From Scolanthus callimorphus (taxonomy: Eukaryota > Cnidaria > Anthozoa > Actiniaria > Edwardsiidae): DNA of 64,000 nt. Location of the stretch: the NCBI GenBank assembly GCA_033964015.1, contig CM066918.1, positions 31,720,595 to 31,784,594 on the forward strand, in the 5' to 3' direction. Below the pieces are notes generated by a model. The model was not told the DNA's origin. It saw only the letters and a list, made by a program, of their open reading frames with translations, and did not search any database. The translations under genes and the position numbers were made by a program. Shown here piece by piece: positions 45,025 through 57,400 of this stretch. The stretch's first letter is position 1; each line of letters opens with the position of its first letter.

Positions 45025-48000
45025 TTAATCGGTTTCAATGAAGTTTGGGAAGTTCGCCACATATGCAATCCTTGAGTTCTTGATCTCTAGAAACATGCTT
45101 TTATGGATGATTCTGTTTAGCGGAACAAGACATATTCTGTCTTTGTCTCTGTAAAACAAAAATTTTTCAATCAATACATGAGAACACTAACACTACCATT
45201 CTAGAGATTCGATTGAAGTTTATATGAACATTTTTGATTTTTGACATGGCTAATAAAACATGATTGCATTAGCTTTACTTACACAGGATAATTTACACTT
45301 GTCAACTGCTTCCCCATGGCAACAATCTCATCTGATTCCAATATATGACAGTGGACTGTCTTGAGCGGGATCATCACAGCAAAAACCTCAGGGGTGGCAC
45401 ATCGACAAATGCTTGTGCAGTTTCCCTCGCAGGCAGGAACATGCTTTAAGAAGTGTTTAATGCAGCCATACGAATGTCCATCTTGAGGGCGGGATGTGGT
45501 GAGATACTTCACAGTGTAACTGTTCCTCCGATATACACGTGAGTAGTCCATACTGTGAATTACCTCACCATTCAGAAGAACTCTCTTAAAGGAGAAGACT
45601 TTTCCGATGGATGCATGAGAAGCAGTTGCCAGGGAAGCCCTGACATCTGGCAAAAGCTTACTCTCAACTAATGCCCCGAGTATGCCCACAGTCCCAGCAT
45701 CCTCAGCCCTAAAGGATATAGAGTTTACAATAATCAATTACCATATACCCAAATCAATCAATGTTTATTTATTTATTTATGGAATTAATGGAATGCTCTC
45801 TTGAAATTTCTTTCCACAACAGGGGGATCGAGGACTCTGAAAAATTCCAGGGTGGAGGGGTATATCTAAGCCCTGGAAAGTTCGAGGGGAGGGGTCTAGC
45901 TGAACCCTGGAAATTACTAGTGGGAGGGGTCAAGGTCCCCTGGATTTCGTGGAAATTCCAGGGGGAGGGGTCTGTCCAAGCTGTGTAAAAGGGGGTGCAT
46001 AGGTGCCCAGGAAACCTGGAAATTCCAAGGGTGTTCAATTACAGGGGATGGGGATGTTCAGGACTCCTGGAAATTCCAGCGGATGGGGTGTTGATGATCT
46101 ATGGAAATTTCAGGGGAGGGGGTCTTCATATGGTACGGTCCGTGATCACTGGGTTTGTAAAAAAAAAGCAATCAGCCAATGCCTATGTCCCATGTCTAGA
46201 TAATAAGGAAGGCTCTTAATTAATAATGGATTTAATATTTTATCAAGGGCCACATGTTGTGCAAAATATTTATAATGAAGTACATACCAGTAGTTAAGCT
46301 TTCTATAATTTAAAAGATACATTTGGTGTTATGTTGCCTTTCATTTGGGAGAGAGTGCAAATTATATCCCATGATCACCCATATCGGCTGTTTTGTAGTA
46401 TGCTAATCACAGTACTAACCTCTTAGTCCTTCCATATCTTATCTTCTTGTAAAGCAATTCAGCAGGGGAGCCTGGTGTAAGGCCTCTCGCACATTCTGGT
46501 ACATACTTTATAGCAGAGATAGCACTTGCTATCTAGAAAATGAAACGAAAGTGACACAAGAATGAGTAGCAACTTTGCAGCCTTGTGGTCTTCAAATAAA
46601 AGTTACATATTAAATCACCTGCATGTCGATACTTTGGGTACCATGAAAAAGAGAAGTCAGCTCCCCATTGGCTCCTTCAAACTCGAATGCAGAAGTAGCC
46701 CACAGAGGTCCATTATTTGCCACTGACTCAGCCAGGTGTAGGAGGTTGTGTATATTAATGAGCAGATGTCTCTCACCTTGTAAGATGAATAAAACAGAGA
46801 TTGTGAATGAAGTTTCATGACCAAAAAACGTTCATGTATCAGTCATTAAGTTGATCATATTGAACTAGGGCATGATAAAGTTTTATTTTGCAAGTGCTAA
46901 AGGGCTAACCCGTATACAATCTCTCCCTGTGTGGCTTGGATAGCTCAGGTGGTAGAGCATTGCACCGGCGTGGCAACAATTGTGGTTTGAGTCTAGTTCA
47001 AAGCGTGATTTTTTATCAGTTTTTTTTTCAAGGCTGCACTAGGGTTGCAAAAAACTTAATCATATAAAAATGCCATTGAATGATATTTACTTATTTTGAG
47101 TAAAAATCATGAATTGGTTTCTCAACTGATTACACTCTGCCAACTTCTCTGAGTCTAGTGGACAGGACTAGTGAGTAAGACAACAGAGATTCTTTATTGC
47201 TCAATCCAACATGGTGGCCTGAATGCTACAAGCCATATGTTTTCTACCGCTGACCAACAGAATGCTGACCAACATCTGCAGCTATAATAAACAGATTACA
47301 TCCACTATGTGCTTTTTCCAGCAGTCAGAGGTCTGGTATCACAAACAGCAAGGGCTTTGCTCAGGGCACAAGCACAACAGTCGAATTATTAGTAAATAAA
47401 GTTCACTTATTTCTTTCCACAAGAACAAAACAAAATGCTGGCTGCAGATGTTGACCAAATGTTTGAGCAGTATAATCAAACAGGATTCAACCCGATCACT
47501 GTTCATTATAATTATTGAAAGGGGTGATCCAAAAATAAAATGGTTGATCCTTCACACTAAACAAAATACATTTAAAATACTGTTTGGCTAGGGCATAAAG
47601 GTTGTGTAACTAAACCATGCACCCAAACTGCAAGGGAGCATGGATTTACACAAATAACCAATTATTTAGTAACTGATAATTGGAACATTTCACAGTCCAA
47701 CATGCAGTGATCTCTGTAGCAATTTCCATCTAAAAAGAATTTATTACTCCAGCTTTGCACCATCATGCTCCTCGCAGTGTGTGTGTGGGGGGTTGGATAC
47801 TCACCATATAGACCATCAAACAGCACCACAAACTTTTTCAGATGTAGATTGCTTTGGTGGATCTCCTCTTGTGTTATTGATTGTTGAGTTAACAACCACA
47901 CAGAGCTAGAAAGTAACATAAAATGGTGCAAGTACTCATCGGGCAGGACATCCACGAGACACGGAATGCCGTAGTAGAACAGCCAGTTCCGAAACTCAGA

Positions 48001-51000
48001 TGCTAAAATTGAAAAAAAAATATATATATGTAGTTTGATTCTGAAGATAGACGAAAGACCAAAACAGAGATTGTTAGACAAGTACTTGGTTATAGAGACA
48101 GCCAGAAGATCATACTGTCTTTCGATACATCTACATACCCTTGAAGTATTTGAGGTGGGCTGCAATCGATCTTGGAGTCCTGGTGATTTCCAGAGGTGGT
48201 TTTAGGCTGCATAGTCGCTCATCAACAATACTGAGCAAGTCACCACAGTACCATGCTTCGTTCTTGTATTTGGTGTCAAACCACAGAGTCATGAGTTGCT
48301 TGGTAGCACCAAGCAAGGCACCATGCATGTAGTCAAGGCAACAGCCACGTACAATATCGAAATGTTTTAGTATAACATATGGGCAGACACCTTTCACTCC
48401 ATTAACCTACAAAACAATTCAAGGCAGAAAAATTGCATGCTTGATAACATGTTTATTATGCATACATAGAACAGCATTAGCATCACCTTGTTTGGGGAGG
48501 GGGAGGGGGTAACTGACTGTTACCAATTATCACATTAATTTGATTCCAGGCCTCAGAGGGAACATATGTGTATGTGTAGAAAACTATATTGTCATTGTAT
48601 ATGCAACCCTCTCAAACAGAGATGATTTCATTATTGATCTCAAAACAAACCCTCTGGTTGTGTGAGTACGGGTTAATTTTCTTTAAATTATATATGTATC
48701 AATGATGAAACAGTTTTTTACTTACAGGTTTGCCTGATTTATCTCGGAGTGCCTGCATTCCATCTGCTACCAGGGACTCTTTGGACCTTTCTTTTGGGAA
48801 TCCTGCTCTGTGTTTAAAGTCGTATGGGAAGACTGTAACTCTTCCCTTACCTTCACCATCCTCTCCTGTGCGACAAGACTTCCCTTCTATAGTGCAGTAG
48901 CAGCAACTATTGAAGCCATTGTATTGCTTCATCTCTAAAAATGATGCCCTTGCAGGGAGGTCTAGCACATAGCACAGAAGGAGCACTTTGATGGGTTGTA
49001 GGGAAACATGGGCTGGGACCTCGAGACCTGTAGAGTATGTGTAGATTTCTTGTTAAAAACACTCTAAAATGTAGTACCTTTGTAACTTAATCTTCTTTTC
49101 AATTATATTACTAAAAACAACACCCTCTAAAATTAAAAGAATTGGAAGAAATAAAGAAAAAGAATATTATGCTGCTAATAAAATCCTCTAATAAAAAAGA
49201 AACATTGCAGCAATGGCCATACTATAGTTCATGGATTGAGACAAAAGACAAAATATAACCAACCCTTCCTCCCAAGCCACAACCAGTGAGGTACATACCT
49301 ACCAGCAAGGATTATTTGTTTCAATTCAATACCCTGAGTGGCGGTGAATTTTCCAGGGGAAGCACAAAATGTCCCTGGGTTCTGGTGCCTGAGTGTGGCA
49401 TATTGTTCTTTCTATCGCAGAGGCAAGAGAGATAAGCAATATTTTCTTGGAAAGAGAACTACCTTGCTATGTTGCGGCCTTGGGGAGGATGTGTGAACCT
49501 TCCTAAGAGGAAAAAATTTCCTACCATATTATTCTGTATAATATGAATACAAACACTGGCGAAGAATTAGGACAAAGACAGAAAAGTCTCTGGTGGACCA
49601 TGTGTCAGCCGTCTGAAGTCTCCCACTTGTCTCACTCCCAGATTCTTTGTAAAACAGCCAACTGTTTGTATCCTAGCCATTTGGAATAATTTACTTTGTT
49701 TGATGAGTTTTTTTGTTGTTGTTACGGATTTACAGTATTTTTATAGTATCCCTGAATAGAGCAGATTTCGTATGTCACGAAAGAGTTGTACCACACTGCG
49801 ACCCTGACCATACTGAGACTACGCAGTTTTGTTCGGTATCTACAGCAGGCCAGGTTCCATACTTCCACCGCGAACGTACCGCGCCGTGTCACAAAACTTT
49901 TTACAGTCATACGAAATGTGCTCTAGCTCAAAACACTACAAGTGAAATTGAACATTCCAAAGTATGCCAAAAAAGAATTGCATAACTACTGTAGCAAGCA
50001 TGTACATTATGACTGACATACTTGCCTTCTCTTTCGAGGTTATGAAGGGAATGTGCAAATGGCTTCAGGAAGGTAGACATGACTGGTTTCTTGTCGCCAA
50101 ACCATAGGCCTCCCAAAACCATATTGTCAACTTTTTTCCTATAAAAATAGGTAATCACCAAAGGTTCATCATTTAAATCATTGTGAAAATTCCATTTGTT
50201 TTACTGTCAAAAGTAAAGGCAGTACCAAAAAGCATTAAAATGGTGTTGCCTTGACTGTCCACATGATTTCTGAGAGGGACCTAAGTAAAAATCAGAGATG
50301 GGATCCCGCCTTATCCCAGCTACAGTACGATCCCAGGTTTCATGAAGTTGAGATCCCACCTCATCCCACATGAGATCCCAGCCTGGATTATTGGACGGGA
50401 TACGAACTTGGGTCAGAATGTATATTTCTTCAGCCCCATCATAATAGAGTAGTCAAGTGATGACGTCACAAAAAAACAAATTTTCGATTTAGCAATATTT
50501 CTCCTTGCATTTGGAAAGGGCATAATAAATGAATGCTACACACCAAAATTGAGGCTAATCGGATAATGTAATGTAATGTATGTAATGTAGGCACTTGTAT
50601 ACCGCAAATTATCATATGGATATGTTCAAATGCGGTTTACAGATGTGGACATGTCTGATTCCTAAGATGCGGACTGCGATTTATACAATGCAGTTTACAA
50701 TCATGAGTGGTTGTTAGATTACATTCTGTGGTGAGCACTGTGATTGTTTAACGTCCCTCGCATAGTGGTTAAGTGTAGTGGGCTGAGAGACGGGACCTCG
50801 GTTTTATTGTCTCATCCGAAAGACGTGAAACACAGGAGAAATGACGAATCACTTCAACCCACGATGGACACAAGGTTCGAAACAGCAGAGAAAAATCCCA
50901 ACTGCCCCCGACTGGGATTCGAACCCGGTGCACAGAGGTGAGAGGCAAACGCTTTACACGCTGCGCCACCCATGCTTCATCGGATGAAACGCCAACAAGA

Positions 51001-54000
51001 TAATAACCCCCTGAATACATCATTTTCTTTAAGAAATCACTGTATTTTTGGTTGCGTTCATAAAGTTTTGAATTCAGTCTAAAATACAGTGATTTGTTAA
51101 AGAAAATAATGTATTCAGGTGGCCATATCTTGGTCGCGTTTCAACCGATTTGCATCATTTTTCCATCTTTGCATCATCTCTTTCCACTTTGTCTTTCGTT
51201 ATTCCTGGACTAAAATCAGAAATTCAAGATTTCTCAAATTTATGACGTCACACTTGAGTACTCTATCATCATCATTTCTATGTGGCACTATTGGCCTTCG
51301 GAGCTTCATGAATCATGAAATCAATTGACATAAATATAGCATGTATTATACCTTTTCATTGGTGCCAGCTCATTCACTTGGAAGAATAATGGCCATATGC
51401 TGGAGTTTGAAGACTTGAAGATGGCTACACCATCAGTGTTAAACTTCAAAGAAATGGAGTTTGCCGTAGCAAGAGCCCTGCCAGGTTTAGAAAGGTTCCT
51501 GTAGAGACGGCCATCCAAGACATCTTCTATGTTGCTTGGATGCTGTTTCTTTCGGGTATTTTTGTATGAAAGTGCCACTCTGAATTCCTCTCCTTAAAGA
51601 GAAGTCATTGCCGTTGTTTTAAAAAATGTTTTGATTTCAAGGACCTTATTGACAATATAATAAAATGGGAAATCAACTTACGCTTGTACAGTTCTTTCAG
51701 TTGTTCATCTATAGGGAGAACGACAAAGCTTGTTGTTGCTTGCTTTCCATTTAGTGCCTTCTGGCAGGTGGGACAGTTGTCTGGCACATTCATTCCAACA
51801 TACTCAGAACAGTATAAACAGCTGTAATGACGCTCCGCAGAAACATGCTGAGATTGAAAAACCTTTTTTAGGCCAGCCAAAGAACGAACACATTTATTGG
51901 CTGGTCCTTGGATGCAGTGTAGATTGATAACCTCAATCATGTCTTCCAAACACACTCCAGTCAGTTTGTGTTTTAAAGCAAGTGTCAGTATTAATAGGAT
52001 GCTTTCTGACAATTTGATACTTGCACCATCATAAAGAGGGGGGTCATTGCAAAGGTCAAATCCAAAACTCCCTGAAGCAATTTCATCTGTGGTCCCATGG
52101 TCATCTGTGATTCCATGGTCAATGTTCTGTTCGTCATCATCAAGATCACAATCTAGGTCATAATGACCTGACTCATGTTCATCACCTTGTGAGCTTGAGT
52201 CATAACCAAAAGCATCCATAACCTGTATATCGTCAATTTCATGTTCAGCAACTATTGGGTTTGGGCTGTGACCACATTCATATAAACCAGCCGTAGTTTG
52301 AATGTCATCTGATTCATCCAATGCATATGCATAACTGATGTTAGCTGAATTAGCAGGATTTTCCTGCACAAGCTCTTCTCCTGATAAACTGGCAGTTACA
52401 AGTGTCCCTCTGTTGCAACTTTCACTCCAACTTTCATTATACCACCTTGACTCTGTAGCAACAAAGACATAAAAAGGATATTACATGGCCGCGCCGAGAT
52501 ACAAATTTTATCTGTGAGTGTTGAAAAAGCAAGAATATAAAATTTGTATCTCCAGGCAGCCATGTGATGTAATGTTTATTATTGATGAAAAACCCGGAGG
52601 TTGGTTTTGGGGGGGTGGGTGCAAGACTATTTTTTTCAGAGATAACTGAATACAGGGCTTTTTTTTCGGAGTCCAAGTTTAGCAGGATTTTTTAAAGCAC
52701 AATGTTCTGTGCCATACTCAGTTGCAGGATATTTTTTGCTGCCAAAAACCACCTGCGGGATATTTATTTTTGTATTTTATGAGTTGCAGAAAATGTAGAA
52801 CCAAGCTCTGCTTTTCGCAACGTTGCGAGACAAGTTGCTACGGGTAACATGTCTTGGCAATTTATCACACAATGGTTCCCTGAATGTGTCAATCCACACG
52901 CTTGTTTTGATAATGCTGCTGTAATTTATAATTTTCCATGCCGGTGTATTGCATAGGTTGCAAAAAATATTGTGAGCGTGTAACATCCCGTGGCTAACTA
53001 CCAATGATTGTCTATATGGCCGGCTGACGGTCAAATAACAGCACACAAAATCATCATTTTCAACATGAAAAAAATAAATAATCAGTATTTATTTCTTGGT
53101 TGGGTTAGGTTAGGCTTAGGGTTAGGATTTGGTTAGGTTTAGTGCTCAAAATACGAAAATTATTTCGACTGCCGGTCAAATAGTCAATGGAAAACAATAG
53201 AAAACTGCCGGTCATTTAGCAACAGCGATGATTTTTAATTCGTCACTGTTGCGTTGCGAGTTGCAAGAAAAATTGACTCGTGTAACATGGCCTTTACTAG
53301 ACAAGAAGCGAGTCGAAAAACTGCGACTGACTGACAAAGTTTAGTCGCAAAAGAGGAAAACTTAGTCACAAAAGCGACCCCACGGGCACAATTTGCAGCC
53401 CTATATGTATCTATGCATAACAATTATATTCCCAAGCCTGATTGGGGTTGACGGAATGAAGGTCATGAGGGTGAGAGGAATTATTGTTTCTAGTTGAATC
53501 ACACTATAAGATAGTTATGCTTATTGCTTTCAAAATCGCAAACCGGCACAACCGCGGGACCGCCAACCCCCGTCCCGTCCCCCGTTACTACCAACGGCGT
53601 TAGATAAATTTTAGGCAATAATTTACCTACATATCCCTCCATTCAAACCGACTGTGGCATGGATTTTACTGCATACAGTATGTCAAAATAGTAATAAGTA
53701 ATAGAAGATGAGCAAATGATAAATTGCTTGTGCTGCCCACGTTTAAACTTGTGAGTCAGAGTGCGATCGCGATCGAGTCTTTTAGTTTTAAGTATATGAA
53801 AATTTAAAATCATGAACATGGGCTAGTAACCCAGGAAAGCGTTCAAAATGCTTTTGATTTGTACCTTCTTGAAATGATGTTGATGGCAATGGCATTTTGG
53901 GGTCAAGCTCTCCGATCGTCCTTCTTCGCGTGGCCTCCCTTTCAGCGGCAATTCGAGTGCTCTTCTCTCGATAAAACGTTCTCTTGGGCTTCTGGACCGA

Positions 54001-54075
54001 CGGATCTCTGAGGTATCTACCATACGACCCCCTTGTTTTTTTTCGTAACGGTGTTAAATCACTAGAATCTGCCAT
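45025..54075 (-). CDS. CACTA/EnSpm-like transposase-derived gene, 11 exons
   Basis: Exons (5' to 3'): 54075-53865, 52452-51682, 51592-51352, 50138-50026, 49027-48726, 48406-48139, 48002-47805, 46777-46619, 46532-46420, 45708-45283, 45148-45025. Total about 974 codons. All junction phases agree; intron 4 uses a GC donor (G|GCAAGT). The N-terminus is basic (RGSYGRYLRDPSVQKPKRT); exon 2 is acidic and ends with a CLYC...CPTC zinc pair. Then come ISLKFNTDGVAIFKSSN, LGGLWFGDKKPVMSTFLKP, DLPARASFLEMKQYNG with a Cys-rich CCYC loop, CLDYMHGALLGATKQL, PDEYLHHFMLLSS and GPLWATSAFEFEGANGE. From memory this is the multi-copy cnidarian transposase family of the Transposase_21/DUF4218 (CACTA) group; FNTDG, WFGDKKP and DYMH are the core motifs. 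One extra T in exon 8 (near 46,741) shifts the frame. Domestication or a long intron-rich transposon are both possible. Confidence 0.82.
45790..46130 (+). repeat. Intronic minisatellite of TGGAAATTCCAGGGG units
   Basis: Six to seven degenerate copies of a ~40-50-bp unit, with palindromic TGGAAATTCCA followed by GGGGAGGGGTC, lie in the intron between exons 9 and 10 of the transposase-like gene. G-rich on the plus strand, C-rich on the transcribed strand. Confidence 0.75.
46930..47060 (+). mobile_element. tRNA-derived SINE in intron 7
   Basis: GGATAGCTCAGGTGGTAGAG (A box) and TGTGGTTTGAGTCTAG (B box, degenerate) are followed by GCGTGATTTTTTATCAG and a T run. The order resembles a common anthozoan SINE whose head carries GTAGCTCAG...GCACCGG. 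It is antisense to the host gene. Confidence 0.6.
50565..50980 (-). mobile_element. tRNA-derived SINE with CGGAT target duplication
   Basis: This copy matches 32981-33384 with one substitution seen (CCACCCATGC versus CCACCCGTGC) and extra ATGTA tail repeats. CGGAT flanks it on both sides (50560-50564, 50981-50985). The near identity of two copies indicates recent activity of this family. Confidence 0.92.
51010..51119. mobile_element. 110-bp palindromic MITE
   Basis: CCTGAATACATCATTTTCTT...AAATCACTGTATTTT on the left is mirrored by AAAATACAGTGATTT...GTATTCAGG on the right, with a centre containing TTGAATTCAG. No coding capacity. Confidence 0.8.
52480..52573. mobile_element. Hairpin MITE, ATTACATGGCCGCGC family, copy 1
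   Basis: ATTACATGGCCGCGCC, GAGATACAAATTTTAT and GAGTGTTGAAAA are followed by their approximate mirror ending CATGTGATGTAAT. It lies in intron 1. A second copy is at 56,797. Confidence 0.75.
53097..53150 (+). repeat. Degenerate TTAGG/TTAGGG interstitial stretch
   Basis: GGTTGGGTTAGGTTAGGCTT followed by AGGGTTAGGATTTGGTTAGG resembles telomere-type repeats, with many imperfections. It is short and intronic, so probably a relic of repair or chance expansion. Confidence 0.5.
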
Positions 54076-54400
54076 TTTTGTCCTTTACCCAGTGTATTAT
54101 TTGTGCATAGTTCGAGAGTCGTTTTACAAATAGCTGATGATACCTGATACTAGAGTGAAACGTTCCTAATACCTGATTGGCTGTCATGATGTATGGCGGG
54201 AAAAAAACAACAAAGGTTGATTGTTTTATAGGAACTCGACCAAGTCCCGCTCGTTCTCAGCTCCGCGACATCGCCGAAGGACCTCTCGGAGTTCCTCTCT
54301 CGACCTCTCTCGAACACTCCTGACCTTGTTCAAACGATCACCCTTTTAAACTCGTTGTTTGCCACTTTTGATACCCACTTTATCCGAAATAATACTAAAT
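54076..54400. promoter_or_regulatory. Bidirectional promoter region between divergent genes
   Basis: The two start codons (54075 minus, 54401 plus) are 325 bp apart. The interval is locally CpG-rich (TCGACCAAGTCCCGCTCG and a run of GACCTCTCTCGA words) and includes CCTGATTGGCTGTC, an inverted CCAAT box. No TATA box is evident. The function is inferred from layout. Confidence 0.6.
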
Positions 54401-57400
54401 ATGGGTCGAAAAACCAAGGCGCCTCCTCGATACACCGATGAAGACGGTAAGTAAGGCTATAAAACTAAGATTACTTTCAGATACTGATCAACGCACGGTT
54501 GGCGGACGATTGCGCGTTTTCCGACACAAACTGCTCTCAGCTCCCAGCTTTCGATAGAACGGTAGAGAATAGATTTAAGTTTTGCCATGTAATACTGTTA
54601 ATCGTTCGAAGCTACGCACTTCTCATCGAAGATTAATTCATGCGTTTTTTAATGCAGCGAGAATGCAACATTGTATGCTGTTGTTAGAGTTTCAGCACAA
54701 CGTTTCTTTGATTTTCATGGTTTACACCAAACGGGCCACTGCAAACCTGCAGCGCTTATCCGAGGGCTGCGCTTATTAACTTTTTGCTCGAAAAGGCGCA
54801 TTTTTGAGGGCGGCGCTTATTCAAACAAATACGAAAGTAAGGGTTCTCCCCCGCTATATCATTAAAGAATCAGAGCTCTGCAAATAGAGCACTTGTGATG
54901 TTAGAGGGACACTCGACACACTCACCTGCTGTTGTGATTGTGTCTCTGTTGTGCAGAAAAAAACTCAGAAAGTAGTTGCTCTCATGGTACTTACTTAATT
55001 AGTTGTTGGTGAGGTACACAAGAATGTTGGCTCAAAAAAGTTTTGAGGCAAATAATTTATTTTCTGCTCTAATGCGTTTGTTATGTTATAGCAGGGGCAA
55101 ACCATACTTTATTGGTGTAACATTTAACAATTAGACCTCAAGGCCGAATGTGCTATGATGAATAGACCATGAGGCCGAAGGCCGAATGGTCTATTGATAT
55201 CATAGCACATGAGGACGAGAGGTCTAAATTGTTTTAATATAAACCAACTAGTTGGTCGGTTTTGGCAATGAATTCCATTATTTTATGTTGAAATCAAGTT
55301 TTCTTGCAAAGAAAGGTGGTGGTTTTGCCAGGCACTGTCTATCACTAATAGACCATTAGTAGCTCAGCCAATCAGAATGCAGGATTTGTAATAGACCATT
55401 AGTTGGTTTATACTAAAACAATATAGTTGATGTTCGCGGGCGTAAATATGTTTTGGGCCCGACTCAGGCTCATTTTAGCCCGAGCGCAGCGAGGGATAAA
55501 ATGAGCACTGAGAAAGGGCCCAAGCATTCAGTACAAAAATGAGAATTGATGGCGACCATCATAACGCCGATTGACTCGTGCCAAAATGTCTTATACATTT
55601 GTTACATGGGGTGGGATATGTATATAATGGTTTGGGTTTCGGGTCTTTTTCTTCTGAGTATTTTTATTTTGTAAATGTATAGGTTAATGACACACAGCTT
55701 ACTTGTAAACCAGTATTTCTAGATTTTTAGCTGAATGTAATTACCGTGTATAAATAAAGTATTATTATTATTATTTAATGTCCATTAGAGCCCGGATAAT
55801 ATGCCACAATGCTCGCCAAAGTTATAATAATAGAGCATAAATTTGGGCCAATCAGAGCTTGCATGATATTATAGCTATATGATATAGATAACAATGTTAA
55901 TAACATGTCTACAGATAAGTGCAGCTACAGCAGAAAGTTAGACTTGGTAATGGTTTAAAATTAAATTGTTTAACATTGTTTTAACAGATCAATATTTAGT
56001 GGCTTTTACGGAAGACAACATTAAAGCCATCGTGAAACGAGATGAAATGAAAATGGACTTAGAACAACAGCCACTTGTTGGCTGTCAAGTGTGTGCACTG
56101 TGGCAAGGTGATGGAAAATGGTACCGTGCCACCATTATAGAAGTTGGAGGTAGGTGATGTGTCTTCTTCCTACATATAACTGTTGAAAAAAAGGTTCTCT
56201 TCAGGAACAAGCCCCTTTGAGTGCAGGGAATCCTAATTTTTAGTGTTTCGGGAATGCTTTCCTCAAAAAAGAAACAGCATTTTGCAAGTCTTATAGTTCT
56301 CACAAGTATTGTTGTTTTCCTGCCTCTAACAAAAATTGCAAAGAAATGTTTCTCTTGTGTATTGCCCTTATATTATTGCTCATGTCTTTATAGTAAAAAG
56401 AAACTCTGTGATACATAGAGGTTATTACAATGCAGCTAGAGATACAAATTTTATCTTCATGTAATGTTGTTTATTAAAACGTCAATGAAATACCAAATGT
56501 GTATTTTATTTGAGTTAAGCTTAAAAACTGAGTGAGCAAAGACTAGGTTTCACATGTGAAGATGTCAATTCACACGAATTGGTATTTCATTGCTGTTTCT
56601 AGATAATAAAAAATTTTATTATATAACCACCAATGAAATACCAGGTGATCTCCCGCGCGAAAACTTCATATCTTCACACGTGAAAATATTATGTTATTTT
56701 CACATGTGAAAATATCACACTTGCCTTTGCTGAATGCTCGATTTTTAAGCTTAACTCAAACAAAATTTGAATTTGGTATTTCATTGATGTTTATATAATA
56801 AACAGAACATTACATGACCGCTTGGAGATACGAATTTTATCTTCTCGTGTTAAAAATTTATCTCACTCGTTCGCTCCCCTCACTCGTGAGATAAATTTTC
56901 AACACTCGAAGATAAAATTCGTATCTCCGCGCGGCCATGTAATATCCTCTATTTATCTTACATGTATTCGCATGTGATATAATTCTAAAAAACTTGGTAT
57001 TGCCATGTCACCATTTCAAATCCTCTTTTTTCAAATTTCGTTACGATTTAACAGAACCAGATTTCTTGAAAAAAAGAAGGCTGGCCTAGAGAAGAAGCCA
57101 ACGGGGCCCAAAAAAAACAGAAAGACAATGGAAAAACAGAATGAAGGACAACCTAAAGCCATTGCGGACAATCGCAAAGAGCTTTTAAAAAATGCCAAGA
57201 AAGAGAAATTAGCGGGAAAAAAAGCAGCACAAGAGGCTGTATTGGTACAGAGGAGACAGCAGGCTGAACACATAATGAGAGACATTGCTGGTGAGCAAGG
57301 TACTAGCGTGTCATCCGATGAAGCTGTGGATTCTGATGAAGATTACCAGCCCAATGATGACATTGATTATGAGTCTCCTGTCAAGGAGCTTTACAGGATC

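Larger units (their letters stand above)
50444..51266. mobile_element. MITE hosting a SINE and a smaller MITE
   Basis: ATAGAGTAGTCAAGTGATGA with GACGTCAC is mirrored at the right by GACGTCACACTTGAGTACTCTAT, giving ~30-bp inverted ends. Inside are the SINE (50565-50980) and a palindromic element (51010-51119). Without them it would be about 300 bp. All lie in an intron of the transposase-like gene. Confidence 0.7.

Noticed and set aside
53097..53150. Telomere or chromosome end
   Set aside because: Too short and degenerate, and flanked by intron sequence on both sides.
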